Shown: one piece after another, positions 7,191 through 15,018 of the stretch | Position numbering within the stretch: position 1 is the stretch's first letter | Layout of the letters: each line of letters opens with the position of its first letter | Assembly (NCBI GenBank): GCA_900766195.1 | Contig: CAAFUN010000063.1 | Span: 1 to 35,236 of the forward strand | DNA: 35,236 nt | Source: an uncultured Bacteroides sp. | Lineage (GTDB): Bacteria > Bacteroidota > Bacteroidia > Bacteroidales > Bacteroidaceae | Reading direction: 5' to 3' | Translations under genes and position numbers: made by a program | The notes under the pieces: generated by a model | Told to the model about the DNA's origin: nothing | What the model saw: only the letters and a program-made list of their open reading frames with translations | Database searches by the model: none

Positions 7191-8453
7191 ATGACCATCA
7201 CACTTCGACAAAAAGACCTTGAAAACGACAACAAGAGCCTGTATCTTGACATCTATGAGAATGGCAAGCGCAAGTTTGAGTTCCTTTCCCTCTACCTAAT
7301 CCCTGAGATTAACCAAGAGACAAAGGAACGCAACGAGGCTACCTTGAAACGTGCGCAGGAGATTCGTGCCGAGCGCGTCCTTCATCCCGAGACCATTCCC
7401 GAGAAAGGTCACTTGATGGTTGTACCCGACATTCCCAACGATGACTCACCCGAAGTCATTGACTGGATCCAGACTTACATGGAGTGGATGGACGGCAATC
7501 CCGAATATTCCAAGAGGACTGTCGAGCAGACTCAATACCTTCAAGAACGCATGAAGGAGTTTCTGAAAGCCAAACGCAGACCGCACATCACTCTGATGAA
7601 GTTCGATAAGACATGGTTCAAGGCATTCTTTCTTTGGCTGAAGAATGACTATGTACCTCAGAAGTATGTGAGAGTCAAGGCAAAGCCGTTGAGTAATGCC
7701 AGTTTGCGGAACATGCAGCAACGCATTGTCGCAGTATTCAACAAGGCAGTCAAGACTGGCAAGTTGAAGGCAAACCCCTTCTATCAGTTGGAGAAGGAAG
7801 ACACAATCTCCAAGCCAAAGTCTGGTCACAAGCTGTACCTTACACCCGATGAACTCAAACTCTTCATGGCATCCGAAGAGACTAACGGAGTCAGGGAAAC
7901 CCAGTTGGCATTTGGCTTCGCTTGCCTTACAGGACTACGCATCAGCGACATAAGGGCTTTGCGATGGTCAAACATCATGAGGAACGAGGTAACGAACACA
8001 CTTGTAATCGTCCAGAAGAAGACCAAGGAACTCAATGCCGTCCCAATCTGCTCAACCGCAGAAGCATGGATGCCACCCAAGAAGGATGACAAGGTTTTCC
8101 ACCTTCCTGCCCATGCCAATGTGGATGCAGCTCTCAAACGAATAGCCAAGAAGGTAGGTATCACGAAGACAATCTCCTTCCATACCTCCCGACATACCTT
8201 TGGCACATTGATCCAAGCGGCTACTGGTGACATCGAGACCACCAAGAAACTCATGGGTCACAAGTCGCTCAAATCAACCGCAGTCTATGCAGACGTGCTG
8301 ACTGAGGAAAAGGTCAAGGCTATCTCCAATACCAAGACGGTATTCAGGAGTCGCAAGCCACACACCGAGAACAAGAAGATTCCACGAACCAAGCGAACGG
8401 CAGCGACCAACACGCACCCTCGCAAGGTCATAGATATACAGGATAACGAATAA
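7191..8453 (+). CDS. Tyrosine recombinase/integrase (Int2 of element 1)
   Basis: The 420-residue protein carries Arg250 (CLTGLRISD), His331 and Arg334 (FHTSRHTFG), His357 (LMGHKS) and Tyr366 (AVYADV), so all catalytic residues are present. The N-terminal Arm-binding domain (NKSLYLDIYENGKRKFEFL) resembles that of the integrase at 24118-25281 more than that of Int1. Beyond the catalytic tyrosine it has about 45 extra residues rich in Lys, Arg and Thr (RKPHTENKKIPRTKRTA), longer than its element 2 counterpart. These may bind DNA or be a non-conserved tail. Tandem placement with Int1 suggests both act on the same element. A 5-bp-stem hairpin (8454-8467) follows the stop directly. Confidence 0.92.
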   Translation: MTITLRQKDLENDNKSLYLDIYENGKRKFEFLSLYLIPEINQETKERNEATLKRAQEIRAERVLHPETIPEKGHLMVVPDIPNDDSPEVIDWIQTYMEWMDGNPEYSKRTVEQTQYLQERMKEFLKAKRRPHITLMKFDKTWFKAFFLWLKNDYVPQKYVRVKAKPLSNASLRNMQQRIVAVFNKAVKTGKLKANPFYQLEKEDTISKPKSGHKLYLTPDELKLFMASEETNGVRETQLAFGFACLTGLRISDIRALRWSNIMRNEVTNTLVIVQKKTKELNAVPICSTAEAWMPPKKDDKVFHLPAHANVDAALKRIAKKVGITKTISFHTSRHTFGTLIQAATGDIETTKKLMGHKSLKSTAVYADVLTEEKVKAISNTKTVFRSRKPHTENKKIPRTKRTAATNTHPRKVIDIQDNE

Positions 8454-8578
8454 CGGCTAACGAGCCGATTCAGGATAACAACCAGTTTCATTTCATCAAA
8501 AGCAGTGCCCTGATTCAAGGTAGTGGTTTCCGCTACCCTTAGGGGCTTGCTATCTCAAAACCAAGCATTCAGGATAAC
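8439..8578 (+). repeat. Iterated CAGGATAAC sites (three copies)
   Basis: CAGGATAAC occurs at 8439-8447 (end of int2), 8471-8479 and 8570-8578. The last two are extended to ATTCAGGATAAC. They lie just before the helix-turn-helix gene at 8602. The interval also holds a perfect hairpin with a TTT loop at 8519-8537 (one G-U pair) and a CGGCT/AGCCG hairpin at 8454-8467. Candidate binding sites for the excisionase-like protein or an integrase. Confidence 0.45.
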
Positions 8579-8601
8579 GTAAACAACTAAATATCAAGAT
8601 T

Positions 8602-8922
8602 ATGAATAAGACTATTGACAACGAGACTCTTCTTTTGAAGGTAGAGTCATTTGAGCATCGCATCGAGGTTCTGGAGAACACTCTCAGCGCAGCCAAGGAG
8701 GTATTGACACTTGAAGAAGCAGCCCTTTTCATGGGTATATCAAAGAGCAGTCTCTACAAGATGACCCATCGTCATGAGCTTCCTTTCTTCCGTCCAAACG
8801 GCAAACTCATCTACTTTGAGAAGGCTGAACTTCTGAAGTGGATGCGTCAGAACCGCAGCATGTCTGAGGCTGAGACCAAGGAGGCAGCAGCCCAGAAGCT
8901 GAATGAACTTGCCAACCACTAA
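8602..8922 (+). CDS. Helix-turn-helix excisionase-like protein (element 1)
   Basis: The 106-residue protein has an N-terminal coiled-coil-like segment (about 8-38) and then a MerR/excisionase-type helix-turn-helix (about 40-90): TLEEAALFMGISKSSLYKMTH and the wing NGKLIYFEKAELLKWM. It is clearly homologous to 16150-16497 in element 2 and to the partial gene at the left edge. Such proteins in Bacteroidales elements serve as excision factors or regulators of mobilization. The next gene begins 3 bp after its stop, so they form an operon. The three CAGGATAAC repeats upstream could be its sites, which is inference. Confidence 0.85.
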   Translation: MNKTIDNETLLLKVESFEHRIEVLENTLSAAKEVLTLEEAALFMGISKSSLYKMTHRHELPFFRPNGKLIYFEKAELLKWMRQNRSMSEAETKEAAAQKLNELANH

Positions 8923-8925
8923 TCA

Positions 8926-9249
8926 ATGAGTATTATGAATCAGGATTTCAATCAACAGCAGTACAACGACAAACTGGCTCAGGTAGCCAGCCTTGCCGTT
9001 ACCTATGCCAAGGATGGCACAGGCTATCACAGTATGAAGGATGCCTTCAATGAACTGTGCGAGATTTCACATGCCAACAAGGGCATTGACCAAGAAAACA
9101 CTATCGGCAGACGAACCCTGCTTGTGCAGAGTGTCTGCATCAAGGCTATCCATGCGCTCACTCCATACCAGAACGAGCGACTTGAACAGCAGCTGAAGGA
9201 CATTGCTTCGGACTATCCCGAGCATCGTCACCTGCATTTCCGCAGATAG
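8926..9249 (+). CDS. Small conserved hypothetical protein (element 1)
   Basis: The 107-residue soluble, mostly helical protein has no motif I recognise. It is homologous to 16507-16815 in element 2: both carry VxxAxxxAxxGxxYxxMKD near the start, a central histidine/arginine block and an ending IHALTxxxxERLxxxLxxIAxDYxxxRxxxFxR. In both elements it follows the helix-turn-helix gene directly, so the two probably act together. Conservation in two otherwise diverged elements argues for a core role in excision or transfer. The start ATG at 8926 lies 3 bp past the upstream stop; an ATG at 8935 is an alternative. Confidence 0.75.
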   Translation: MSIMNQDFNQQQYNDKLAQVASLAVTYAKDGTGYHSMKDAFNELCEISHANKGIDQENTIGRRTLLVQSVCIKAIHALTPYQNERLEQQLKDIASDYPEHRHLHFRR

Positions 9250-9286
9250 TTTCTTCTTTCCCTTTTGTCATATCATAGACATATCA

Positions 9287-10537
9287 ATGAGAGTTACCGC
9301 TTACATACGTCAGAAAGATACATCGAAGAACGACCTTGACAGCCGTGCTTCGGTGTACTTCCGTGTCCGTGACAAAGGGCTTGATGTCAAGTGCGCAAGC
9401 GAACTTCAGATCAATCCCAATCACTGGAGCCAAGAACGACAGGGCTACAAGAGCCGTGTCAATCTTGTGGATGACGATACCAGAAACCTCTTTGACTCAC
9501 AGGTCAAGGAGATTACAGGTATCATAACCAGGGAATACTATATCGGAGCAAACTCCGACTGGCTAAGACGACTGATATTTGCCTATCACCACCCCAATGC
9601 CTATTGCATGGGCAGTGGCATGGCGGTAAGCAAATCCTTTGTCATCTGGGCAGAGAGGTACCTTCAGAACAAGCATTTCGGCAAGCATCAGGAGTGTAAC
9701 ACCCGATGCCTGATTGACAAGGTTACTCGTTTTGAGGATGAACACAAACACCCGATGAACATTGACAGCATGACTGCCGATGATCTTCGTGTGTTTGCGG
9801 ATTTCCTGTCTTCTGACTATGACATATCTATGAATACCATCGTCACTAACATGACCTTGATGCGTACCGTCTGCAACTGGGTACGAAAGCAGGGAGTCAC
9901 AAACAATGACCCCTTCTTTGGCTATGACATGCCCAAGGCACTCTATGGCACTCCATATTTCCTGACCATTCAGGAGCGTGACCAAGTTCTGGATGCAGAC
10001 CTAACGGATGATGCAGAACTTGCTGAGTATCGTGATATGTTCGTGTTTCAGTGTATGGTCGGATGCCGTCATAGTGATCTTGTGACCTTCACCCCCAAGA
10101 ACATTATTGACGGTGTTCTGGAATATATCCCCATCAAGACCAAGGGCAAGTTAGGTGACGTTGTAAGGGTTCCTCTTATCCCCAAGGCTATGGCTATCCT
10201 TGATGGCCATGACCATGGTGATGATGAACCAATCTTCCCCAAGCATTATAACTTCAAGTTCAACGATGCTATCCGTAGAATCTTGAAGCGTGCCAAGGTA
10301 AATCGTGTTGTCACTGTGATTAACCCTAAGACACGGCTTGAAGAGAAGAAGCCAATCTCAGATGTGGCTACCTCTCATCTTGCACGAAGGACTTTTATCG
10401 GTAATCTTTACCGCATGGTCAAAGACCCTGATTTGGTTGCTTCTATGTCTGGTCATGCCAAAGGCAGCGTTGCTTTTGCCCGATACCGAGTCATTGATGA
10501 TGACATGAAGAAATCCCTGGTTGAACTTATCCAGTGA
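9287..10537 (+). CDS. Third tyrosine recombinase of element 1 (Int3)
   Basis: The 416-residue protein contains Arg261 (MVGCRHSDL), a candidate Lys in IKTKGKLGD, His364 and Arg367 (SHLARRTF), His390 (MSGHAKGS) and Tyr400 (FARYRV). The catalytic set is therefore complete, although the motifs differ from those of Int1 and Int2. The N-terminus (MRVTAYIRQ...SRASVYFRVRDKG) is an Arm-binding domain of another subfamily. The start at 9287 is preferred over TTG 9203, which would overlap the upstream gene by 47 bp and add an unrelated hydrophobic stretch. It sits between the small conserved gene and the winged-helix-like gene, a slot that is empty in element 2. It could be a gained integrase, an invertase-like recombinase or a resolvase for the circular form. 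Confidence 0.9.
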   Translation: MRVTAYIRQKDTSKNDLDSRASVYFRVRDKGLDVKCASELQINPNHWSQERQGYKSRVNLVDDDTRNLFDSQVKEITGIITREYYIGANSDWLRRLIFAYHHPNAYCMGSGMAVSKSFVIWAERYLQNKHFGKHQECNTRCLIDKVTRFEDEHKHPMNIDSMTADDLRVFADFLSSDYDISMNTIVTNMTLMRTVCNWVRKQGVTNNDPFFGYDMPKALYGTPYFLTIQERDQVLDADLTDDAELAEYRDMFVFQCMVGCRHSDLVTFTPKNIIDGVLEYIPIKTKGKLGDVVRVPLIPKAMAILDGHDHGDDEPIFPKHYNFKFNDAIRRILKRAKVNRVVTVINPKTRLEEKKPISDVATSHLARRTFIGNLYRMVKDPDLVASMSGHAKGSVAFARYRVIDDDMKKSLVELIQ

Positions 10538-10604
10538 TTCTCTTCTTTTTGATGGCATATTCCTTTTCCCTTTATTCGGTTACATTTCAATAATATCATA
10601 GACT

Positions 10605-11432
10605 ATGGACGATAAAAAATTACATCGTTGCTTCACTTTCTCTGAAGAGCAGTTGAAGCATCTTCGAAGCAAGAAGTACAAGATTGACCGTATGGAATGC
10701 TTCATGTCGCTTGTGGATCTTGCCGAGCCAGTTCCAAAACTTGTGCAAATCAGCAAGACCAAGCAAGTAGAAATCTTGGCAGGTCAAGTTATGGTTGACA
10801 ATACCCAACTTGCCAAACTCTGGGACAAAGACCGCAAGACGGTTCCAAAGCTGTTGGATGCTATGGAGGCTGTGGGCATTTTCTCTTCTCAGGAAGTGGA
10901 AGATAACCGCATCTACACCCTTCATTGTCTCTCAGGCTGGTATGTTGATGCCAAGTTCGTGTCGAATGCCTTTGCCTTAAAGCGCAATAACGACAGTACG
11001 GCAATCATCCATGCGGAAGTTCCTGCCTCCAAGGTCATCATCACTGAGGATCCTGATGACAAGAAGAAGGACAAGGAAGGTTCTGCTTCTGCCGATGACA
11101 AATCCAATGACTCTGCCGAGGGCAACAATCCTCAGACAACTGGCAATGTGTCGCACCAATCACCACAATCTAATGATAGTGGCAATGTGGGTAAGTCTGG
11201 AGCAGATGGCAACAAGTCACCATCACCTCCTGAAAACAATTCCCCGCAGTCTGCTGACAGCCCTTCTCCCCAAGGTGAAGCCGATGGCAAGCAGAATGAA
11301 GGGAAGCAGCATGAGCAGATACCTTCTCAGCAAGGAGGACAGCAGCCACAACAGCCTAACGGCAATCAAAGACCGCCTTTCAACGGCTATCAGAAGCCTA
11401 ACGGCTACTACAACCAGAACGGCAACAAATAG
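10605..11432 (+). CDS. Winged-helix-like protein with low-complexity tail (element 1)
   Basis: The 275-residue protein has two parts. Residues 1-125 look like a helix-turn-helix/winged-helix region (VMVDNTQLAKLWDKDRKTVPKLLDAMEAVGIF), similar in design to the middle of 16839-17489. Residues 145-275 are low-complexity, rich in Ser, Pro, Gln, Asn and Gly, and end in NQRPPFNGYQKPNGYYNQNG. No family name is certain. Position just upstream of the candidate oriT and mob genes is the same in both elements, which suggests a regulator or relaxosome accessory protein rather than cargo. Lack of catalytic motifs argues against an enzyme. Confidence 0.72.
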   Translation: MDDKKLHRCFTFSEEQLKHLRSKKYKIDRMECFMSLVDLAEPVPKLVQISKTKQVEILAGQVMVDNTQLAKLWDKDRKTVPKLLDAMEAVGIFSSQEVEDNRIYTLHCLSGWYVDAKFVSNAFALKRNNDSTAIIHAEVPASKVIITEDPDDKKKDKEGSASADDKSNDSAEGNNPQTTGNVSHQSPQSNDSGNVGKSGADGNKSPSPPENNSPQSADSPSPQGEADGKQNEGKQHEQIPSQQGGQQPQQPNGNQRPPFNGYQKPNGYYNQNGNK

Positions 11433-11720
11433 CCGTCTGAGGACTCAGGAATGCGACCTGCACCGCCAAACCATCCCAAAGGACGTTTACCGATACAGGA
11501 CAACACGGCAAGCCGAAACGACTTTCTAAGCCCTGACGGGAACTTAGCAGGTAAAAGGACCGATTTTTAAGAGGTACTTTTCGAGAAATCCTTTTGTACT
11601 ACATTATTTGTGACCAAATTTATGCAGTCCTAAAAGTTTCTCGGGCTACTCGCAGGCTCGCAGACCTATGTCCTTCTTTTTTACTGATTTATATTCATCC
11701 CTTTAATCATATTCAAAGAT
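11433..11720 (+). other. Candidate oriT region of element 1
   Basis: This 288-bp gap before the mob genes has no convincing ORF. It contains a hairpin with CTAAG at 11526-11530, CCC and GGG inside, and CTTAG at 11543-11547, followed by alternating A/T-rich stretches. Inverted repeats directly upstream of MobC/relaxase genes are the usual place of a transfer origin. No nick site can be assigned. Confidence 0.4.
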
Positions 11721-12119
11721 ATGGCTAAGAAAAAGAAGATTATCAAGAAGACACCCACAAGGGTGCATTCCTTCCGCTGTACCGATAAGGACTGGAAGGA
11801 ACTGAAAAAACTCGCTAAGGAATGTGGTATGAGCATAGGCAAGTATCTCGTTGAGACTGGCAAGAAGCATCACCCACGTCAGCGACTCACTCCAGAGGAA
11901 AGCAAAGCCCTGAACTCTCTGACTGAGGCACGTACCGACTTGATAAAAGTCCGCAGTAAGTTGCACGATGCTTCACCCGAGGAAAAGCAGAAGATGTTCA
12001 GATCTCCAAAGTTCATGAAGTGGTGGATTGAAGCCGTTGAACGACTCATCAAACACTGGTATAGCATTGAAGACAACCTTACTTCTCCTGTACTGACCAA
12101 AGTTCAAGAAGACGAATGA
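11721..12119 (+). CDS. MobC-like mobilization accessory protein (element 1)
   Basis: The 132-residue basic protein begins with a Lys-rich stretch, then TRVHSFRCTDKDWKELKKLAKECGMSIGKYL split across a beta strand and helix-turn-helix. This is a ribbon-helix-helix-like pattern common to plasmid MobC and relaxosome proteins. It overlaps the relaxase start by 4 bp (ATGA), a strong sign of translational coupling. It differs from the canonical MobC at 17720-18100 in lacking the NLNQIA block, so it belongs to another branch. Its likely role is to bind oriT and help the relaxase. Confidence 0.72.
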   Translation: MAKKKKIIKKTPTRVHSFRCTDKDWKELKKLAKECGMSIGKYLVETGKKHHPRQRLTPEESKALNSLTEARTDLIKVRSKLHDASPEEKQKMFRSPKFMKWWIEAVERLIKHWYSIEDNLTSPVLTKVQEDE

Positions 12120-13354
12120 TTATACTCGCAAGACCAGTAGCCTATGGCGGCAATGCCGCAAGGTACGCAATGGAGAAGGAGGATGCAACCGTGGTCAAGG
12201 TGAACCACATGCCTGACTATCTCGATGCCACCGAAATCTGGTATCGGATGAAGCATCACTGCCAGTTGCATCAACAGGACAGGACTGTTGGGCGAAAGTT
12301 GGAACGCTTCATGACCACGTTTGTACTCTCCCCATCCAAGGAAGAGTCAGAGAACTATACCTTGGATGACTGGGCAAACCTCGCTGATGAAGGATTGGAA
12401 GCTTTGGATTCAGTCGGACTTTTACCCAAAGGCTTTAAGGAGAAGGTCAAGACCAATTTCCGCAATTCTATGAGTGTTGCTGCCTTGCATCGGGATTCCA
12501 AGTCTGGAACCCTTCACCTGCATCTTGACTGTTGCCGTGTGGATAATGACGGCAAGACCAACGATGTTCACGATGTTCACATCAGAGCAATAAGGGCTGC
12601 GGAAATTATCAACGCAAGGCATGGTTGGGAGCAACCTCAGGAGGTTCGTGAAATGCGCCAACAAGATATAGCGGAGTTTTGCGAATATACCCTTCAGAAG
12701 ATGGATAGTTTCGACATTGACCGTTACTTTGATATGCTTCGCATGAGAGGCTATGAGGTCAATCCAAGGTATGACACTACTAACTGCAAACTTGTGGGCT
12801 ACACCATCGGCAAGAATGCCTCAGTGTTCAAGGCTTCTGCCATCGGTCGAAAGTTCATGGTATCACAGCTTGAAGCCACATGGAAGAAGATGCATCCTAA
12901 GCCTACTCAGGTCAAGATGCGACCTGCTTCACCTTCCGTTTCACCGGCTCGCCCTGCTCGCCCTGTTGCTCAGACAACGAAACCTACCCAGTCCAATTCT
13001 AAGCCATTGCCAGTTGCTACCAAGACTGCCTTCAATGTCAATGTTAGCGGTGAAATGAAGAGAATCTATATTCCGAACACGGTCAAGGACATCTTCCTCA
13101 ATGAGGTTCAGGTTCCTGATTCTGATATGACTGCATCAAGAGAGGACATTTCTCATGTAGGTATGCTTCTCTTCCTTGATATGATTGATGCAGCAACAAC
13201 CGTGTCCGAATCTTGTGGCGGTGGTGGTTCTGCTCCTTCCTCTGGTTGGGGTAAGGATGATGACGAAGACGAGCGTGAGCGGGCTCGCCGTTGCCTCCAG
13301 ATGGCTCATGCCATGTGCAAGCCACCGCAGAAAAGACGTTCATTCCACCGTTAG
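12116..13354 (+). CDS. Relaxase (mobilization nuclease) of element 1
   Basis: The 412-residue protein has the metal-binding HUH-type motif in GTLHLHLDCCRVD, with His134 and His136 and a likely upstream partner His in AALHRDSKSG. The relaxase domain spans about residues 1-200. A hinge rich in Pro, Ala and Arg (about 265-305) follows, then a C-terminal part ending in a Gly-rich and acidic/basic stretch (CGGGGSAPSSGWG). Relaxases nick oriT and stay covalently attached to the 5' end through a tyrosine; the nucleophile cannot be assigned with confidence. The N-terminus (MIILARPVAYGGNAARYAMEK) differs from the element 2 relaxase, so the two are not close homologs although they hold the same position. 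It is followed by a membrane protein 17 bp downstream. Confidence 0.82.
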   Translation: MIILARPVAYGGNAARYAMEKEDATVVKVNHMPDYLDATEIWYRMKHHCQLHQQDRTVGRKLERFMTTFVLSPSKEESENYTLDDWANLADEGLEALDSVGLLPKGFKEKVKTNFRNSMSVAALHRDSKSGTLHLHLDCCRVDNDGKTNDVHDVHIRAIRAAEIINARHGWEQPQEVREMRQQDIAEFCEYTLQKMDSFDIDRYFDMLRMRGYEVNPRYDTTNCKLVGYTIGKNASVFKASAIGRKFMVSQLEATWKKMHPKPTQVKMRPASPSVSPARPARPVAQTTKPTQSNSKPLPVATKTAFNVNVSGEMKRIYIPNTVKDIFLNEVQVPDSDMTASREDISHVGMLLFLDMIDAATTVSESCGGGGSAPSSGWGKDDDEDERERARRCLQMAHAMCKPPQKRRSFHR

Positions 13355-13371
13355 ACAAATCCTACATATCA

Positions 13372-13989
13372 ATGAGAAGAACAAAACATGTAGAAGAACT
13401 CATCGAAGATGACGAGCAGAAGCCTGACTTCGATGACATGATGAACGAAGTCCAGGAAGAGATTGAAGAGCATGATGCCGAGGATGCTGTTGTCAGTCGT
13501 GCGCCTGAACTCAGGCAGTTGAGTGAGAACATTGACAAAGCGACCAACACTTGGATCAATGCAACTCTTCAACTGGAGTCTGCCATCCGTAAGTACAATT
13601 CAGCTCAGACTGCTCTTGGCAATGCCGTTGACACTATCAGTGGTAAGGTTGACACCATCAATACCCACATTGACAATGTTCTGAAGGATGCCCCAACCAA
13701 GTTGAAGGTTTCAGTCAGAGTCGATGATGTTGACTGGAAGAAGATTCAGGACATGTTCGACAAACAACATGAATGGATGACCACTCAGATGCAGAAGCAT
13801 ATCCGTGAGGTCAATCAAATGTTTTATGAAGAACGTAGAAGGGTTCAGGAAAGGTACAAGGAGTACGACGGAACCTACCTCGGACACTATGTGCAGTATT
13901 TCTTCTGGTTCTTCTTTGTCCTTGGACTCGTTATTTTCGGCTTGGCTATCTTCCTGATGCTCGACAGTCACTACCACTGGACGAAGTAA
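13372..13989 (+). CDS. Coiled-coil protein with C-terminal membrane anchor (element 1)
   Basis: The 205-residue protein starts acidic, continues with a long helical region (about 50-160) and ends in a single strong membrane segment (about 172-197, VQYFFWFFFVLGLVIFGLAIFL). ATG 13372 is chosen since the earlier in-frame codon at 13291 lies inside the relaxase. The same type of gene, with a C-terminal half membrane helix, follows the relaxase in element 2 (19349-20134). A tail-anchored helper that links the relaxosome to the membrane coupling protein is a reasonable but unproven guess. A strong terminator follows at 14012-14060. Confidence 0.72.
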   Translation: MRRTKHVEELIEDDEQKPDFDDMMNEVQEEIEEHDAEDAVVSRAPELRQLSENIDKATNTWINATLQLESAIRKYNSAQTALGNAVDTISGKVDTINTHIDNVLKDAPTKLKVSVRVDDVDWKKIQDMFDKQHEWMTTQMQKHIREVNQMFYEERRRVQERYKEYDGTYLGHYVQYFFWFFFVLGLVIFGLAIFLMLDSHYHWTK

Positions 13990-14011
13990 TCTAATGTTTA
14001 TACCCTCCAAA

Positions 14012-14060
14012 ATCCCTACGAAACTTGGCATAGTCTAAGTTTGTAGGGATATTTTTTTTC
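14012..14060 (+). terminator. Strong Rho-independent terminator after the element 1 mob operon
   Basis: Arms at 14012-14025 and 14037-14050 pair almost perfectly (ATCCCTAC and GTAGGGAT at the base) and are followed by eight T at 14052-14059. Confidence 0.88.
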
Positions 14061-14084
14061 TTGAAAACGTCATTTTCTTGAAAA
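14056..14084. repeat. Tandem palindromes TTTTCTTGAAAA
   Basis: TTTTCTTGAAAA (palindromic arms TTTTC and GAAAA) occurs at 14056-14067 and 14073-14084, 17 bp apart start to start. The second is part of a 16-bp palindrome CATTTTCTTGAAAATG (14071-14086). They lie just upstream of the promoter at 14101-14131, as an operator pair would. Confidence 0.5.
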
Positions 14085-14100
14085 TGTGCACTATTGCCCG

Positions 14101-14131
14101 TTGTGGGAGCCAGATAGCATGAGTAACTTTG
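14101..14131 (+). promoter_or_regulatory. Bacteroides-type promoter with no gene after it
   Basis: TTG at 14101-14103, a 20-bp spacer and TAACTTTG at 14124-14131 fit the Bacteroides -33/-7 pattern. No plus-strand ORF of useful length follows; a hairpin ends the possible transcript at about 14218. Confidence 0.65.
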
Positions 14132-14135
14132 CACC

Positions 14136-14218
14136 GTCAAAATAAACGAGTGTAAACCTAATTGTTATAAAGTAAGCATTCCGTAAACCACGTATAGATG
14201 GTTATGGAATACTTTTTA
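14136..14218 (+). ncRNA. Candidate small non-coding RNA
   Basis: A transcript from the promoter at 14101-14131 would run about 80 nt and end at a hairpin: ATTCC 14178-14182 with GGAAT 14206-14210, and AACCA 14186-14190 with TGGTT 14199-14203, followed by TTTTT. There is no matching ORF; the longest reading from an ATG is 17 codons and starts inside the hairpin. The segment also lies just past the 3' end of the leftward phosphorylase gene, so the hairpin may serve as its terminator too. Existence of the RNA is inference. Confidence 0.42.
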
Positions 14219-14257
14219 TATAGTCCGCTAAATGGGAATTTACAATTCTGATATACT

Positions 14258-15007
14258 TCAGATGTAGGTTGCCGTTTCTAAAGCAATATAAAGTTTGTTT
14301 AAACTATGGTTGGCATTGTTCAAGCCTTTGGCTTCATATCCATTTGTATCCAAAATGTCACCTGTTTCAAAAAAAGCATACAACTTCAAATTGTAGAAGT
14401 CGCACACAGATTGAACTCCAGCCAATTCCATTTCTACAGCGATGCACCCTTCTTCCATACGTTTGCGTACAAGTCCTTTTGTTTCTCTGATCATCGAATC
14501 TGTCGTCCATATTTTACCTGTAATATATGGTACAGATAATTTGTCGAAAATTATGGAAAGTTCCTTGCTTGCGGCTATATCAATATAGTCGGATGGTGCT
14601 GCAAAATAATATGAACACCCGTCCCCTCTGTAACTTTGTGTCGGTATGATAAATCTACCTTGTGTGGTTGTACGGTCAAGACTGCCACAGGAACCGAACA
14701 TAATGAACTTTGATGCTCCAGTTAGCCAGCTTGCAAGATGACATTGAGAGGATGCTACTGCTGAACCTATTCCTGACAGGTAGAAAGTTATCGTAACTCC
14801 TTTATAAGTTGTTTTATAGATATGCGTATCGCCATTGCAAGCCGGCATAGTTGCAATAATTTCAGATTCGTAGGAATCAAGTAAATGCCGATGAATCTCC
14901 TTCGAGAATATTATCAGGCATATATCTGCAAAATCTCCACGTCTGCCGTAGAAATCAAACAGATTGATCATTGGTTCAGTTTCAATATCATAACTATCAG
15001 TAATCAT
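14258..15007 (-). CDS. Nucleoside phosphorylase-family protein (PNP/UDP type), element 1 cargo
   Basis: The 249-residue protein has the PNP_UDP_1 fold signature: a YLSGIGSAVASSQCHLASWL glycine/helix block (split around GIGSA), FIMFGSCGSLD near residues 97-107 and the purine-side EME motif in AVEMELAGVQSV. ETGDILDTNGY near the C-terminus resembles the region of the catalytic Asp. Family members cleave the glycosidic bond of nucleosides with phosphate or, in related nucleosidases, water. The gene lies 11 bp downstream of a nucleotidyltransferase on the same strand, so the two form an operon. Substrate is unknown; a housekeeping role is less likely as it is carried as cargo on a mobile element. 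Detoxification of a nucleoside-like compound is one possibility. Confidence 0.75.
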   Translation of the reverse strand: MITDSYDIETEPMINLFDFYGRRGDFADICLIIFSKEIHRHLLDSYESEIIATMPACNGDTHIYKTTYKGVTITFYLSGIGSAVASSQCHLASWLTGASKFIMFGSCGSLDRTTTQGRFIIPTQSYRGDGCSYYFAAPSDYIDIAASKELSIIFDKLSVPYITGKIWTTDSMIRETKGLVRKRMEEGCIAVEMELAGVQSVCDFYNLKLYAFFETGDILDTNGYEAKGLNNANHSLNKLYIALETATYI

Positions 15008-15018
15008 AGCATATTGAA

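Noticed and set aside
7826..8254. Long minus-strand ORFs inside the integrase, traG (30804-31400) and other genes
   Set aside because: They lie opposite well-supported genes with catalytic motifs and show no recognisable domains.
9203..9286. Upstream TTG start for the third recombinase
   Set aside because: It would overlap the preceding gene by 47 bp and add a stretch unlike Arm domains; ATG 9287 starts the recognisable domain.
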